This document shows, piece after piece, positions 40,574 to 50,182 of a DNA stretch of 64,000 nt. The position numbers and the translations under genes are program-made. The DNA is from DATKDF01 sp963752045. GTDB taxonomy: Bacteria > Acidobacteriota > Vicinamibacteria > Vicinamibacterales > SCN-69-37. Under the pieces are notes generated by a model. It made no database searches and had not been told where the DNA came from. It worked only from the letters and a program-made list of their open reading frames with translations. Within the stretch, counting starts at the first letter, position 1; every line of letters starts with the position of its first letter. The stretch spans positions 62,001 to 126,000 of the forward strand of contig CAVVWN010000009.1 in the NCBI GenBank assembly GCA_963752045.1, written 5' to 3'.

Positions 40574-41070
40574 GCGGCGAGCCGTACACCTTCGACGTCG
40601 AGGCCATCGACGGCACGGTTCGATCGATGGACGCCTGGCGTGGTCAACTACTGCTCATTGTCAACGTGGCCAGCCGATGCGGCTATACGCCGCAGTACGC
40701 GGGTCTCGAGGCGCTGTACCGCAAGCACCGCGATCAGGGCTTCGCCGTGCTCGGGTTTCCGTGCAACCAGTTCGGCGGGCAGGAGCCAGGCTCGAACGAA
40801 GACATCCGGCAGTTCTGCGCGCTCACCTACGACGTCACGTTTCCGCTCTTCGCGCGCGTCGATGTCAATGGGGCAGACGCCCATCCGCTCTTCCGGTGGC
40901 TGAAGTCGCAAAAACCAGGGCTTTTCGGATCCGAGGCCATCAAGTGGAACTTCACCAAGTTCCTCGTGAGCCGCTCCGGCGAGGTGATTGGCCGGTACGG
41001 TTCACGCGACACACCCGAAGCCATCGAAGCCGACATCGCACGCGCACTGGCGCCGCCGGGCGTTTCCTGA
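40570..41070 (+). CDS. Glutathione peroxidase family thiol peroxidase
   Basis: This 166-residue protein has the family motifs NVASRCGYTPQY (peroxidatic Cys37), LGFPCNQFGGQEPG with the Gln, and WNFTKFLV with the Trp. The Cys in FPCNQF is the one used as resolving Cys in thioredoxin-dependent members, so thioredoxin is a likelier donor than glutathione. Cytoplasmic. The start overlaps the M20 gene stop. Confidence 0.92.
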   Translation: MSGEPYTFDVEAIDGTVRSMDAWRGQLLLIVNVASRCGYTPQYAGLEALYRKHRDQGFAVLGFPCNQFGGQEPGSNEDIRQFCALTYDVTFPLFARVDVNGADAHPLFRWLKSQKPGLFGSEAIKWNFTKFLVSRSGEVIGRYGSRDTPEAIEADIARALAPPGVS

Positions 41071-41104
41071 CGAGCGCTCGGGGCCCCGCCGACACCCACC
41101 GGGG

Positions 41105-42376
41105 TCAGGCGCGCTCCCGATGCTCGAGAGCCGTCCAATCCCGCCGCTCGTCCGTGACGCTCCGCAGAATCGTCATGCTCACGAGGATCATGGCGAGGAG
41201 CGTCAGAATGGCGAGTGACTGTCCGGTGAGCGCCGGCAACCCGAACCATTGCAGCGAGACGTGCATGACGAGGCCCCACAGGATTGGCCCCGACACGGCC
41301 GAGAAGCGGCCGACCATGCCGTACAAGCCGTAGAACTCGCCGATGCGGTCCGGCGGCGTCAGGCGCAGCATGTAGGGCCGGTCTGCCGACCACACGCCGC
41401 CGAGCGCGATGCCGGCCATGGCGCCGACCGCGAAGAGCGCGAGCACCGGCAGCCGGAATAATCCGATGCTCGCCGCGAGCAGGAACGTGGCCACCCACAG
41501 CGTGAGCACGATGTTCAGCGTGCGGCGGGGCCCGATGCGATCCACCAGGCGTCCCCATAGGAGACCGCCGACGACGGCAAACGTGATGGCCGAGAGCATC
41601 ACCCGCTCGGCCTGGGCCTGTCCGTCAGCTTCGTCGAGCCCACCGGCCATCGCCACGTTCACCGTGAAGAGGGTCATGTATGTGATGACGGTGTTGATGG
41701 CGTCGGTGTAGAACACGCGTCCGACGAGGAACCGAAGCAGCCCGGGATACCGCGAGCCCGAGCGCAACGCGTCCACCGTTTCGCGCGTGGATTGTCTGAT
41801 GACGGCCCACCCGAAGACTTGCCGCGGCGTCGGATTGCCTCGTTCACGGACGAAAAGGAAGCACGGAACGGCAAAGGCGAGGAATGCGGCCGCGATGAGC
41901 GTGAAGAGCAGCGGCCGGTTGCCTGCCGGCACGGACATGCCGACGAGCACCGCAAGGTACGACCCGAGGTAGCCGATGCCGACGCCGATACCGCTCACGC
42001 GCCCGCGGTTTTCCTCGGTGCTGACTTCCGGGAGCAGCGCGTCGTAGAACTGCAGGCCGGCCTGATAGGCGGCGTTGGCGAGAACGAAAAGGAACACCGA
42101 AAGCGCGAACGGCCCTCGCGCAAACAGCGCCGTCGCGCCGCAGCAGACGAGCGTGCTCCAGACGAGAAACGGCATCCGACGCCGGGCGCGGTCGGTCATC
42201 GAGCCGAGAAGCGGCGAGATCACGAAAATGAGGCCCATCGAAACGGCCGTGATGACCGCGTACACCGTGTCGGCCCGATCGCGCCCGACCGCGTCCCTGA
42301 CGTAGAGCGAGAAGTAGATCGACACCACGCCCATCGAGAAGATCGTGTTCGCCAGGTCGTAGAGCACCCACGACAC
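41105..42376 (-). CDS. MFS transporter, Atg22/UMF1-like
   Basis: This protein of 423 residues has 11-12 hydrophobic helices. The opening VLYDLANTIFSMGVVSIYF and the GSMTDRARRRMPFL loop match the UMF1/Atg22-like branch of the major facilitator family. Substrate unknown. The frame starts with GTG at 42376, which has a weak ribosome site. One base upstream in phase there is an ATG frame (MSDQLWPRHSQAR) that would join smoothly if one base near 42380 were removed, so the N-terminus may be truncated by an indel. Confidence 0.83.
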   Translation of the reverse strand: MSWVLYDLANTIFSMGVVSIYFSLYVRDAVGRDRADTVYAVITAVSMGLIFVISPLLGSMTDRARRRMPFLVWSTLVCCGATALFARGPFALSVFLFVLANAAYQAGLQFYDALLPEVSTEENRGRVSGIGVGIGYLGSYLAVLVGMSVPAGNRPLLFTLIAAAFLAFAVPCFLFVRERGNPTPRQVFGWAVIRQSTRETVDALRSGSRYPGLLRFLVGRVFYTDAINTVITYMTLFTVNVAMAGGLDEADGQAQAERVMLSAITFAVVGGLLWGRLVDRIGPRRTLNIVLTLWVATFLLAASIGLFRLPVLALFAVGAMAGIALGGVWSADRPYMLRLTPPDRIGEFYGLYGMVGRFSAVSGPILWGLVMHVSLQWFGLPALTGQSLAILTLLAMILVSMTILRSVTDERRDWTALEHRERA

Positions 42377-42461
42377 GACCGCGCGCCTGGGAATGGCGCG
42401 GCCAGAGCTGGTCGGACATGAGGCGCATACACTATCAGAGCGCCGAGAGCGGAGGACACAG

Positions 42462-42893
42462 GTGAGGGTCGCCCTGATTCACCATGCCGAGGCCGAGAGC
42501 CCGATCGTCGACTCGACGCGGCCGTTGACCGCGCGAGGGTGCGTGCAGGCCGACGAGGTGGCCGCGCGTCTCAGCCAGGCCGGCTTCGCGCCCGCCGCCA
42601 TCTGGCACAGTGGCAAGCTCCGCGCCCGGCAGACGGCCGAGGCCGTCCTCCGGAGCAGCCCGTTTGCGTCGTTCCAGATGGTGCGCGGCCTGCGTCCGGG
42701 CGACCCGCCAGACTGGGTAGCTCAGCAACTACAGGCCGAAACGCGCGACGTGGCCGTGGTGGGGCACCTGCCGAACATCTCGGGCATCGCCCTGGCGCTG
42801 CTGCCGTCGAGCGGCGGCGTGCCGCTCCACGGGTGCCTGCTGCTCACGCGGACCGAAGACGGATCGTGGTCTACCGCCGCTCGACAATCCTGA
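42462..42893 (+). CDS. SixA-like histidine phosphatase with altered RHG motif
   Basis: GTG at 42462 lies 5 bases after GGAGGA. The 143-residue protein is a short histidine-phosphatase-fold protein of SixA size, with SGKLRARQTAEAV and VVGHLPN, which supply the phosphate-binding Arg and second His. The usual RHG at the N-terminus is replaced by His7-His8-Ala9, so the nucleophile His is kept but the neighbouring Arg is lost. It may act on phospho-His in phosphotransfer proteins, with reduced or changed activity. The 3' end overlaps the convergent gene by 23 bp. Confidence 0.78.
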   Translation: MRVALIHHAEAESPIVDSTRPLTARGCVQADEVAARLSQAGFAPAAIWHSGKLRARQTAEAVLRSSPFASFQMVRGLRPGDPPDWVAQQLQAETRDVAVVGHLPNISGIALALLPSSGGVPLHGCLLLTRTEDGSWSTAARQS

Positions 42894-43836
42894 CGACGGG
42901 AGCGGTGAGCCGCAACGTGAGCGACGTGCCGGCGGCGAGTACCGCGTCGTTCACGCCACCCTTGGCGACGACTGCAGTTCCGCCCGCGGCCCCGGCCGCT
43001 CCGCCAATCGCCGCGCCCTTCTTGCCGCCGATGATCGCGCCGAGCACGGTGCCGACCACCGCACTGGCGCCGATCTTCGACGTGGCTTCCCCGACCGGCG
43101 ATTCGCCGTCGCGGTAAATCGCCTCCGTGGCGATGGGCACGACCTCGCCGCCAGGCAGCACCAGCGACGAGAACTCGACGCCGATACGCGCCTTCTCTCG
43201 GAACTTCCCGCCGCGCTCGACGAACGTGACGTAGCCCTCCGCCCGGCTGCCGGCCGGAATCGCCGTAAGCCCCTCGACGATGACGTCCCGTGTCACAACG
43301 GCCGAAACGCGGTCTTCGACCTTGGCGGTCTCCGACGAGACCGCTTCGTCGAGTCGAACTCCGATGACTGCATCTCGCTCGACGACGAGCTCGATCCGAT
43401 CGACGGGCGGCTCGAGCCCGGGGATGGGCGTCGCCCCGAGGACGGCAACCGGCGTCGGGTCCAGGACCATCGGGGCCGCTGAGGTCATCGACGGAGCTGG
43501 CTCGGCCCGGGGCGGAGCCTGCGCCTCGGCCGGGTTCGTTCCGGCGGCAGGCGGCTCCGGCGGCGAGGCGGGCTCGGTCCGGCGTGCCGGCACACTTTGC
43601 GGTCGCGCCGCCACCGATGCGGACGGCACAGCCACCGCTCCTTGCGCCGGCGCCTCTTCGAGCCCGGATTCCGGTGCGGCGGCCGGTGCAGCGGCAGCAC
43701 TGGCCTCTGCGACTGCCTCGACAACCGGCGGGTTCACATCGCCGTGACGGATCTCGGAGAAGAGGTAGCCGGTGAGGCCGGCGGTGATGAGGGCCGCTCC
43801 GGCAATCGCGATGGTCGAAGTCTTCGTGGTGAACAT
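42871..43836 (-). CDS. Glycine-zipper envelope protein with Ala/Pro-rich linker
   Basis: This 321-residue protein has an N-terminal membrane anchor (about 8-28) and a long Ala/Pro/Glu-rich low-complexity linker (about 35-125). A beta-rich domain includes LTAIPAGSRAEGYV, similar to the TrbI/VirB10 barrel motif. A glycine-zipper hairpin follows (VGTVLGAIIGGKKGAAIGGAAGAA split over about 260-290). It probably spans the periplasm. Function unknown. Confidence 0.7.
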   Translation of the reverse strand: MFTTKTSTIAIAGAALITAGLTGYLFSEIRHGDVNPPVVEAVAEASAAAAPAAAPESGLEEAPAQGAVAVPSASVAARPQSVPARRTEPASPPEPPAAGTNPAEAQAPPRAEPAPSMTSAAPMVLDPTPVAVLGATPIPGLEPPVDRIELVVERDAVIGVRLDEAVSSETAKVEDRVSAVVTRDVIVEGLTAIPAGSRAEGYVTFVERGGKFREKARIGVEFSSLVLPGGEVVPIATEAIYRDGESPVGEATSKIGASAVVGTVLGAIIGGKKGAAIGGAAGAAGGTAVVAKGGVNDAVLAAGTSLTLRLTAPVVRIVERR

Positions 43837-44047
43837 GACACCGCTCTACGGAGCAAGGGCCGTAACCGTACAGGCTGGGCCCGTTTCGGGGCCGTTTCCG
43901 GCGCGGAGCGTCGCTGCAGAGGACAGCGCGCGTCACCGGGTGGCCACACGCCCGACGCCGGCGGCGCGGTCCCGCCGTACAGCCGTGCCGATGGCGTGCT
44001 ATAACGCCTTCGTCACCGCGGCCGATCGCCGCGCAGAGGGGGCACCA
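43837..44047 (+). other. Divergent intergenic region
   Basis: No gene seen. It separates the glycine-zipper gene from the M14 peptidase gene and contains TATAAC at 44000-44005, a possible -10 box 42 bases before the M14 ATG. Confidence 0.4.
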
Positions 44048-47000
44048 ATGAAGGCACAACTTCGAGCAGCCACCTGGTTCTGGGGGCCTGCCATCGGTCT
44101 GGTTCTGCTGGCGACGCTGGCCGTCGGCCGGCCGATCGCGCAGAGCGGGACCGCCGAACCGGTTGTCGGGCCAGTCACCGCGCCGGCGTCTCGTGCCGCC
44201 ACGACGACGGCCGCCCAGGCGGCGTCCGGCCAGCGTCAGGACGAGGAATACACGCGTCGCATCCGCGAAGCGTCCACCGAGAAGCGCGTGATGACCGAGC
44301 TCGTCGATCACCTGCCGGCATCCGACACGGTGCCGACCCCACTGAAGTTCCTCGGGTACGTCCCGGGCGAGCCGGGCCAGCTCACGTACCACAAGGACAT
44401 CGTGCGCTACATGCAGGCGATCGACCAGGTGTCCGATCGGGTCGCGATGTGGACGATCGGGCAGAGCGACGAAGGCCGGGACATGGTGGCGGTGGCGATC
44501 GCCGACGAGGCCACGATTCGCCAGCTCGACAAGTACAAGCAGATCACGGCGCAACTGACCGATCCGCGCAACATCACCGAGGCCCAGGCGCGGCAGCTCA
44601 TCCAGACAGGCAAGCCCATCTACTACGCGCTCGGCGCGATTCACTCCACCGAGACGGGCAGTCCCGAGATGCTGATGGAGCTGGCCTACCGGCTGGCCGT
44701 CGAAGAGACGCCGTTCATCCAGCAGATTCGCAACAACGCCATCGTCGTGCTCACGCCCTCCACCGAGGTGGACGGCCGCGAGAAACAGGTCGACAACTTC
44801 CACTTCAACGCGCGCGGCGGCCAGGGCCAGGCGCCCGGCATGGTCTACTGGGGCAAGTACGTCCAGCACGACAACAACCGCGACGCGATGGCGGTCGGCC
44901 TCCAGCTCACCAGGGTCATGCTGAAGACGTTCCTCGACTGGCATCCGACCGTGTGGCACGACCTGCACGAGTCGCAGACGCTGCTCTACACCTCGACCGG
45001 ATCCGGTCCCTACAACCCCATCGTCGATGCCGTGCAGGTGGACGAGTGGTGGCTGCTCGCCAAGACCGAGATCATGGAGATGACCAAGCGCGGCGTGCCG
45101 GGCATCTGGACGTTCAATTTCTACGACGGCTGGAATTCCAACTACCTGTTCTGGCTGGGCGTCACGCACAACTCGATCGGCCGCTTCTACGAGACGCAGA
45201 GCTTCCGCGGCCAGAACTACACGATGGGCGGCGGCCAGAGCCGGGAATGGTACCGTCCGAACCCGACGCCCTCGAACGTGCCGTGGGGCCCGCGCAGCAA
45301 CGTCAACATGCAGCAGAGCGCGCTGCTCTTCGCGATGAACCACGTGGCGAAGAACAAGGAGCTGTTCCTCGAGAACTACTACGTGAAGAACAAGCGCGCG
45401 ATCGAGCGCGGCAGGAGCGAGGCGCCTCATGCGTTCGTGCTGAAGAACGAGAAGCCGAAGGTGCAGGCGGCCGATCTGGTGAACCTGCTCCGGCTGCAGG
45501 GGGTGGAGGTGCACACCGCCAACGCGGCGTTCACGGCCGGCGGGGTGTCGGTGGCCGCGGGCGACTACGTCGTGCGGCTCGACCAGCCGTACGAGCCGGT
45601 GGCCCAGACGCTGCTCGGCACGCAGTGGTACCCGGCCGACAACCCGCGCCCGTACGACGACACGGGCTGGTACCTGCCCGGGCTGAAGAACGTGAAGACG
45701 TTCCCGGTTGACGATCCGTCCGTGCTGACCCAGCCGATGACGCTGCTCGCAGCCGACGTGAAGGTCGCCGGCGCCATCTCGGGCACCGGACCGAACCTCG
45801 TCATCGAGCAGACGACGGACAACTCGCTGGTGACGTTCAGGTTCGCCAACGCGTCGACGCGGATGCTCGCGGCCGAGGCGGCCTTCAGCGCCGGCGGCCG
45901 GCAGTTCGGGCCTGGGGCGATCATCATTCCGAACGCGAACCGGGCGGCGCTCGAGCCGGCGATTCGCGACGCGGCCTGTCGGCGGTGGCCGTGGCCGAGA
46001 TGCCGGCCGTCGCCTCGCACGAGCTGGACGTGCCGCGGATCGGCTATCTGCACACCTGGACGCGGACGCAGGACGAGGGATGGGTGCGACTCGCGCTCGA
46101 CCACTACAAGATCCCGTACGACTACTTCGGCGACAACCTCGTGCGCCAGGGCGGCCTGCGTGAGAAGTACGACGTGCTCATCTACCCGCACGCGAGCCCT
46201 GATGTTTCTGGCATGGGCATGCCTGACGGGCCGCCGGTGGCCTACGTGAAGTCGGAGATCACGCCGAACCTCGGGTATCCGGATTCGACGCCGGACATGC
46301 GCGGCGGCCTCGGGCGTGACGGGCTGCGCGAATTGCAGAAGTTCGTGGAAGAGGGCGGCGTGCTCATCACCGAAGGTGACACGCTCCACGCTCTTCCCCG
46401 AGTACAGACTGACGTGGGGCGTGGAGCTCGAACGGCCTGAGGGTCTCTGGGCGCCCGGGGCGGTGTTCAAAGCGGTCATCGGCGACAAGTCGAGCCCGGT
46501 GCTCTACGGTTACGACCAGGATCATCTGGCGGTGTACTACCGCAACTCGCACTTGTTCCAGGTGGCCGGCTTCGGCGGCGGCCGGGGCGGCGCGGGCTTC
46601 GGGCGCGGGCGCGGCGGGGCGATTCCGGGCGTGGGCGGCGGGAACGCCAATCCGAACGCGGCGCCGCCGCAGCTCACCACGCTCTGGGGCACGCCGGCGG
46701 CGGCCGGAGCAGGCGCCGGCCGCGGCGGCGGACGCGGTGCCGGCTTTGGCGGCGGCGCAGGCTTCGGCGGCGGTCGTGGTGGCGGCGGACGCGGCGGCGG
46801 CCGCGGTGGAGCGGCAGTGTCGGCCTCGTCGCCGCGCGTGCTGCTCTCGTTCCCGGCCGACCCGGCCGACATGCTGCTTTCGGGCGGCCTCGTCGGCGGG
46901 GAACAGATGGCCGGCCGACCAGTAGCCGTCGACGCACCGGTGGGTGACGGGCACGTGCTGCTCTTCGCCAACCGTCCGTTCTGGCGCTGGCAGACGCACG

Positions 47001-47062
47001 GCAACTACTTCATGGTGTTCAACGCGCTGCTCAACTGGAACGACCTCGGCAAGGGAAGGTGA
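44048..47062 (+). CDS. M14-family zinc carboxypeptidase-like protein, two frameshifts
   Basis: The ATG at 44048 begins a signal peptide. The peptidase domain has H199-S-T-E202 and a third zinc ligand in HDLHES (H307), as in M14 carboxypeptidases. A long C-terminal region with a GATase-like segment (DVLIYPHASPDV, FVEEGGVLITEGD) follows, then a Gly/Arg-rich stretch (about 46580-46820). Two indels break it: a missing C near 45976 and an extra base near 46384. Corrected length is about 1004 residues. It is exported; the Gly-rich insert is low complexity. Similar large M14 proteins are common in Acidobacteria; substrate unknown. Confidence 0.82.
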
Positions 47063-47068
47063 AGACAC

Positions 47069-47240
47069 CTGGAATCTGGGATCTGGAATCTGGAATCTGG
47101 GATCTGGAATCGGGGAATCTGGTAATCGGGCAATCTGGTAATCGGGGAATCTCGCTGAGTCTCGACACGATGTCGTTGGAGCGACCCGCAGATTCGTAGA
47201 TTCCCAGATTTCCAGATATCTCCGATGATTCCCAGATTCA
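47069..47240. repeat. Intergenic 7-8 bp tandem repeats with inverted copies
   Basis: Left part (47069-47152): repeated ATCTGGR and AATCTGGT/AATCGGGG units. Right part (about 47186-47240): reverse complements such as CCCAGATTTCCAGAT. The two can pair to form an imperfect hairpin. It fills the gap between the M14 and ThiO-like genes and could act as a terminator. Confidence 0.85.
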
Positions 47241-47255
47241 CGGATCGAGCGTTTC

Positions 47256-48314
47256 ATGGACGTTCTCGTCATCGGCAGCGGCGTCATCGGCGCCTCGGTG
47301 GCGTTCGAGCTGGCGGCCCGCGGGGCCAGGGTGACCGTGCTCGACATGCGCTCGGCCGGCCGCGGTGCTTCGCAGGCCTCGGCCGGCATTCTCGCGCCGT
47401 TCACTGAGGCGAATCCCGACAGTCCGCTGCTCGACCTTGGGCGACGGAGTCTCGATCTCTGGGACGACTTCGTCGCCCGCTCGCGCCAGGCGAGCGGCCG
47501 CGAGGTGGAATACGTCCGCAGCGGGACGCTCGAGGTCTCGCTCGACGAAGCCGAGCGCGACCACCTGCTCAGGTCGAAGGCCTGGCTCGAGGCGGAAGGC
47601 CAGCCGTCGACCTGGTTCGAACCGGCCGATCTGTCGGCGTTCGAGACGGCAGTCACAGATCAGGCCACCGGCGCCCTGCACATTCACCGGCACGGTTTCG
47701 TGAACGTGCCGGCGCTCGTCGCCGCGCTCGTGCAGGCGGCGCGAGTATCCGGTGCGGTCTTTGAAGACGACGTCGAGGTGCGGTCGGTCGATCCGGCCCC
47801 GGACGCCGTCTCGGTGCGGACGAGCGACGGACGCACGTACGTCGCCGACCACGTCGTGGTCGCCACGGGCAGTTGGAGCCCGCGCGTGCGCATCACCGGC
47901 GCGGCGCCAATCCCCGTGAAACCCATCCGCGGCCAGTTGCTGTACCTTCGCCCGCCCGCCGGGTCGATGCCCTCGCGCATCGTCTGGGGAACCGGCTGTT
48001 ACACGGTGCCCTGGCGGGATGGCACGCTGCTCGTCGGCGCCACGGTCGAGGACGTGGGATTCGACGAACGGTCGACCGTGGCCGGTGTGGCGTCGCTCAT
48101 GCAGGCGGTCGCGAGGTTGCTGCCGGCGTCGCGTGACGCCGCGGTTGCATCCGTCCGCGTCGGCCTCAGGCCAGCCGCCGACCAGGGTGTGCCGATCGTC
48201 GGGCCTGTAGCCGGCGTCACCCGCGTCACGCTCGCTACGGGGCACTACCGGAATGGCATTCTCCTCGCACCGCTCACGGCAGCGGCGGTTGCCGCAGAGG
48301 TGCTCGGCCCCTAG
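47256..48314 (+). CDS. thiO: FAD-dependent amine oxidase, glycine oxidase (ThiO)-like
   Basis: This 352-residue flavoprotein starts with VLVIGSGVIGASVAFELA, the FAD-binding GxGxxG. It has RGASQASAGILAPF, GQLLYLR and a C-terminal RPAADQGVPIVGP...GHYRNGILLAPLTA, all as in ThiO glycine oxidases. ThiO makes iminoglycine for the thiamine thiazole ring. No thiamine genes are adjacent, so another D-amino acid or glycine-type oxidase role is possible. The nitrilase-family gene follows by 40 bp. Confidence 0.82.
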   Translation: MDVLVIGSGVIGASVAFELAARGARVTVLDMRSAGRGASQASAGILAPFTEANPDSPLLDLGRRSLDLWDDFVARSRQASGREVEYVRSGTLEVSLDEAERDHLLRSKAWLEAEGQPSTWFEPADLSAFETAVTDQATGALHIHRHGFVNVPALVAALVQAARVSGAVFEDDVEVRSVDPAPDAVSVRTSDGRTYVADHVVVATGSWSPRVRITGAAPIPVKPIRGQLLYLRPPAGSMPSRIVWGTGCYTVPWRDGTLLVGATVEDVGFDERSTVAGVASLMQAVARLLPASRDAAVASVRVGLRPAADQGVPIVGPVAGVTRVTLATGHYRNGILLAPLTAAAVAAEVLGP

Positions 48315-48333
48315 CTCGGCAACGCCGTTCGCG

Positions 48334-48339
48334 TATAGT
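48334..48339 (+). promoter_or_regulatory. -10-like TATAGT upstream of nitrilase-family gene
   Basis: TATAGT lies 15 bases before ATG 48355, in the 40-bp gap after the ThiO-like gene. No clear -35 or ribosome site. Confidence 0.3.
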
Positions 48340-48354
48340 CATCGGAATCCGCTC

Positions 48355-49146
48355 ATGGTCATCGCCCTGGCTTCGCCGCGCGTCGCCGCATCGCTTGACG
48401 AAGGGCTCGAGAAGGTGCGGCAGTCACTTGCCGATGCGTCCGGCCAGGGCGCCGGGATCGTGTGCTTTCCCGAAGCGTACCTGCCGGGGTTGCGGGGGCT
48501 CGACTTCGACGTGCCGCCGTTCACGCGGGCCGAGTACGATCGCGTGCTTGGCCTGGTCGCCGAGTGGGCGCGAGCGCATGCGATTGCCGTGATCCTCGGG
48601 ATAGAAAGGCCCACGGCCGAGGGCCCTCAGATTGCGGCGGTGGTCGTCGACGCCGACGGCCGCATCCAGGGCTGTCAGACCAAGAACCAGCTGGACCCGA
48701 CCGAAGATCGGCTGTACGTGCCCGGGCGTGCGCGGCGGCTGTTCGAGGTCAACGGAACGAAGTTCGGTGTGGCGATCTGCCACGAAGGATTTCGATATCC
48801 GGAGACGGTCAGATGGGCGGCCGCGCGCGGCGCCTCGATCGTGTTTCATCCGCACTGCACCGGGAGCGATCGAACAGGCGTTCGTCTGACCGAGTGGGGC
48901 GATCCGGCCGCGCCGTACTACGAGAAGGCGATGCTGATGCGAAGCGTGGAGAACACGATCTACTTCGCCAGCGTCAACTACGCGTTCCGGTATCAGGAGT
49001 CAGCGACGAGCCTCATCACCCCGGGGGGCGAGTGCCAGGCGTACCTGCCCTATGGGGAAGAAGGCGTGCTTGTGCAGGCCATCGACGTCGACAAGGCCAC
49101 GGGACTCCTGGCCGCGCGCTACGCCCCCGGGCGCTATCAGGAGTGA
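48355..49146 (+). CDS. Nitrilase/carbon-nitrogen hydrolase family amidase
   Basis: This 263-residue enzyme has the Glu-Lys-Cys triad: E40 in CFPEAYLPG, K110 in QTKNQLDP and C142 in AICHEGFRYPE. It hydrolyses an amide or nitrile C-N bond; substrate unknown. Cytoplasmic, usual family length. The ATG at 48355 is preferred over the longer frame from 48253, which overlaps the ThiO-like gene. Confidence 0.87.
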   Translation: MVIALASPRVAASLDEGLEKVRQSLADASGQGAGIVCFPEAYLPGLRGLDFDVPPFTRAEYDRVLGLVAEWARAHAIAVILGIERPTAEGPQIAAVVVDADGRIQGCQTKNQLDPTEDRLYVPGRARRLFEVNGTKFGVAICHEGFRYPETVRWAAARGASIVFHPHCTGSDRTGVRLTEWGDPAAPYYEKAMLMRSVENTIYFASVNYAFRYQESATSLITPGGECQAYLPYGEEGVLVQAIDVDKATGLLAARYAPGRYQE

Positions 49147-49217
49147 AAGGGCGCGCACACGCCCGGAGATGCGGCAGGCCGCGACACGTACTGCCAGCCG
49201 TGGGGGCCCGATCTGCG

Positions 49218-49835
49218 TCAGACGACCTCCAGTTCCTCGAGGTCGTCGCCCTGGAAGAAGACCAGGCCCAGGATGATGTTCCAGGCGCACAGCAGCACGA
49301 TGCCGACGAGCGCCGGCACGACGAGCAGGAAGCAGATGGAGCCAATCAGGTACACGTAGGCGAGCGGCTTCTTGTACCCATTCAGGTTGCCGTTGATGCG
49401 CAGCAGCCGGGTGGCGAAGACGATGCCGATGACGCCGTTCAGAATCCCGAGCACCACCATCGACGCCATGCCCACGACGGCGCTGCTGATCGTCGGGTCG
49501 AAGAAGATCCGCTGCGCGTGCGAGACGACGGCCACCAGAAGCCCGGCCGCGATGACGATCCAGATCAGCTGGTCGATCGCATGGAAGTCGTAGCGCTCGT
49601 GCAACAGGTCGCGAAACCTGATGAACGCATAGACGCCGAGCACCCACGCGAACGCGTCAAGCGAGACGACGAGCGTCGCCTGCTGCACGGTCCACATCGA
49701 CGGGCTGAATTCGCCCCTGGTCTCGACGATCTTCGACAGGTCGAAGGCGAGCGACAGGCCAAGCATGGCCAGCGTGAACGCGGCACTCAGGATGGAGGCC
49801 CAGCCTGCAAGTGCGTAGCGGTTGGCGGTCGTCAT
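49218..49835 (-). CDS. Polytopic membrane protein paired with XRE regulator (DUF2975-like)
   Basis: This 205-residue protein has five or six hydrophobic helices and no enzyme motif. It overlaps the XRE regulator gene by 4 bp. Small membrane proteins of the DUF2975 kind are commonly encoded with a YozG-like XRE regulator; this pairing is the main evidence for the assignment, so the family name is tentative. Confidence 0.65.
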   Translation of the reverse strand: MTTANRYALAGWASILSAAFTLAMLGLSLAFDLSKIVETRGEFSPSMWTVQQATLVVSLDAFAWVLGVYAFIRFRDLLHERYDFHAIDQLIWIVIAAGLLVAVVSHAQRIFFDPTISSAVVGMASMVVLGILNGVIGIVFATRLLRINGNLNGYKKPLAYVYLIGSICFLLVVPALVGIVLLCAWNIILGLVFFQGDDLEELEVV

Positions 49836-50068
49836 GTCACCCTCCCTTTGCCCCGCCCGGGCGAATCCGGGACGTAGGCCAGCAGATCGCCCGGTTGGCA
49901 GTCGAGCTCGCGGCAGAGCGCCTCGAGCGTCGAGAATCGAATGGCCTTCACCTTGCCGGTCTTGAGCAGCGAGAGGTTCGTCATCGAGATGCCCACGCGC
50001 TCCGAGAGGTCGGTGAGCCGCATCTTGCGGCTGGCGAGCATCAGGTCGAGCCGGACTTCAATCGCCAC
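49832..50068 (-). CDS. XRE/YozG-like HTH transcriptional regulator
   Basis: GTG at 50068 gives a 78-residue Cro/CI-type DNA-binding protein: VRLDLMLASRKMRLTDLSERVG (helices 1-2) and SMTNLSLLKTGKVKAI (recognition helix), then LCRELDCQPGDLLAYVPD. An upstream ATG at 50107 is possible but runs through an AT-rich operator-like region. It probably regulates itself, its membrane partner and perhaps the divergent DinB-like gene through the palindrome at 50111. Confidence 0.85.
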   Translation of the reverse strand: MAIEVRLDLMLASRKMRLTDLSERVGISMTNLSLLKTGKVKAIRFSTLEALCRELDCQPGDLLAYVPDSPGRGKGRVT

Positions 50069-50110
50069 AGTCCCATTGGTACACAGTGTGTTTATGATAG
50101 TCAACAATTA

Positions 50111-50129
50111 TTTTATGATAATCATAAAA
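50111..50129. promoter_or_regulatory. 19-bp palindromic operator candidate
   Basis: TTTTATGATAATCATAAAA is a perfect 9-bp inverted repeat around one central base. A further half-site TTATGATA lies at about 50092-50099. The block 50090-50135 is strikingly AT-rich, between the XRE regulator and the DinB-like gene. Likely operator for the XRE protein. Confidence 0.65.
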
Positions 50130-50182
50130 TGCATAGTGCTGACTAGAATGTGCCTGATTCAATACCGACCGGGGGTCCGCTC

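Noticed and set aside
42722..45514. 930-codon minus-strand frame
   Set aside because: It is the antisense of the M14 gene and an out-of-frame reading of the glycine-zipper gene.
46580..46820. Independent Gly-rich (PE_PGRS-like) gene
   Set aside because: It is an in-frame low-complexity part of the M14-family protein once the indels are corrected.
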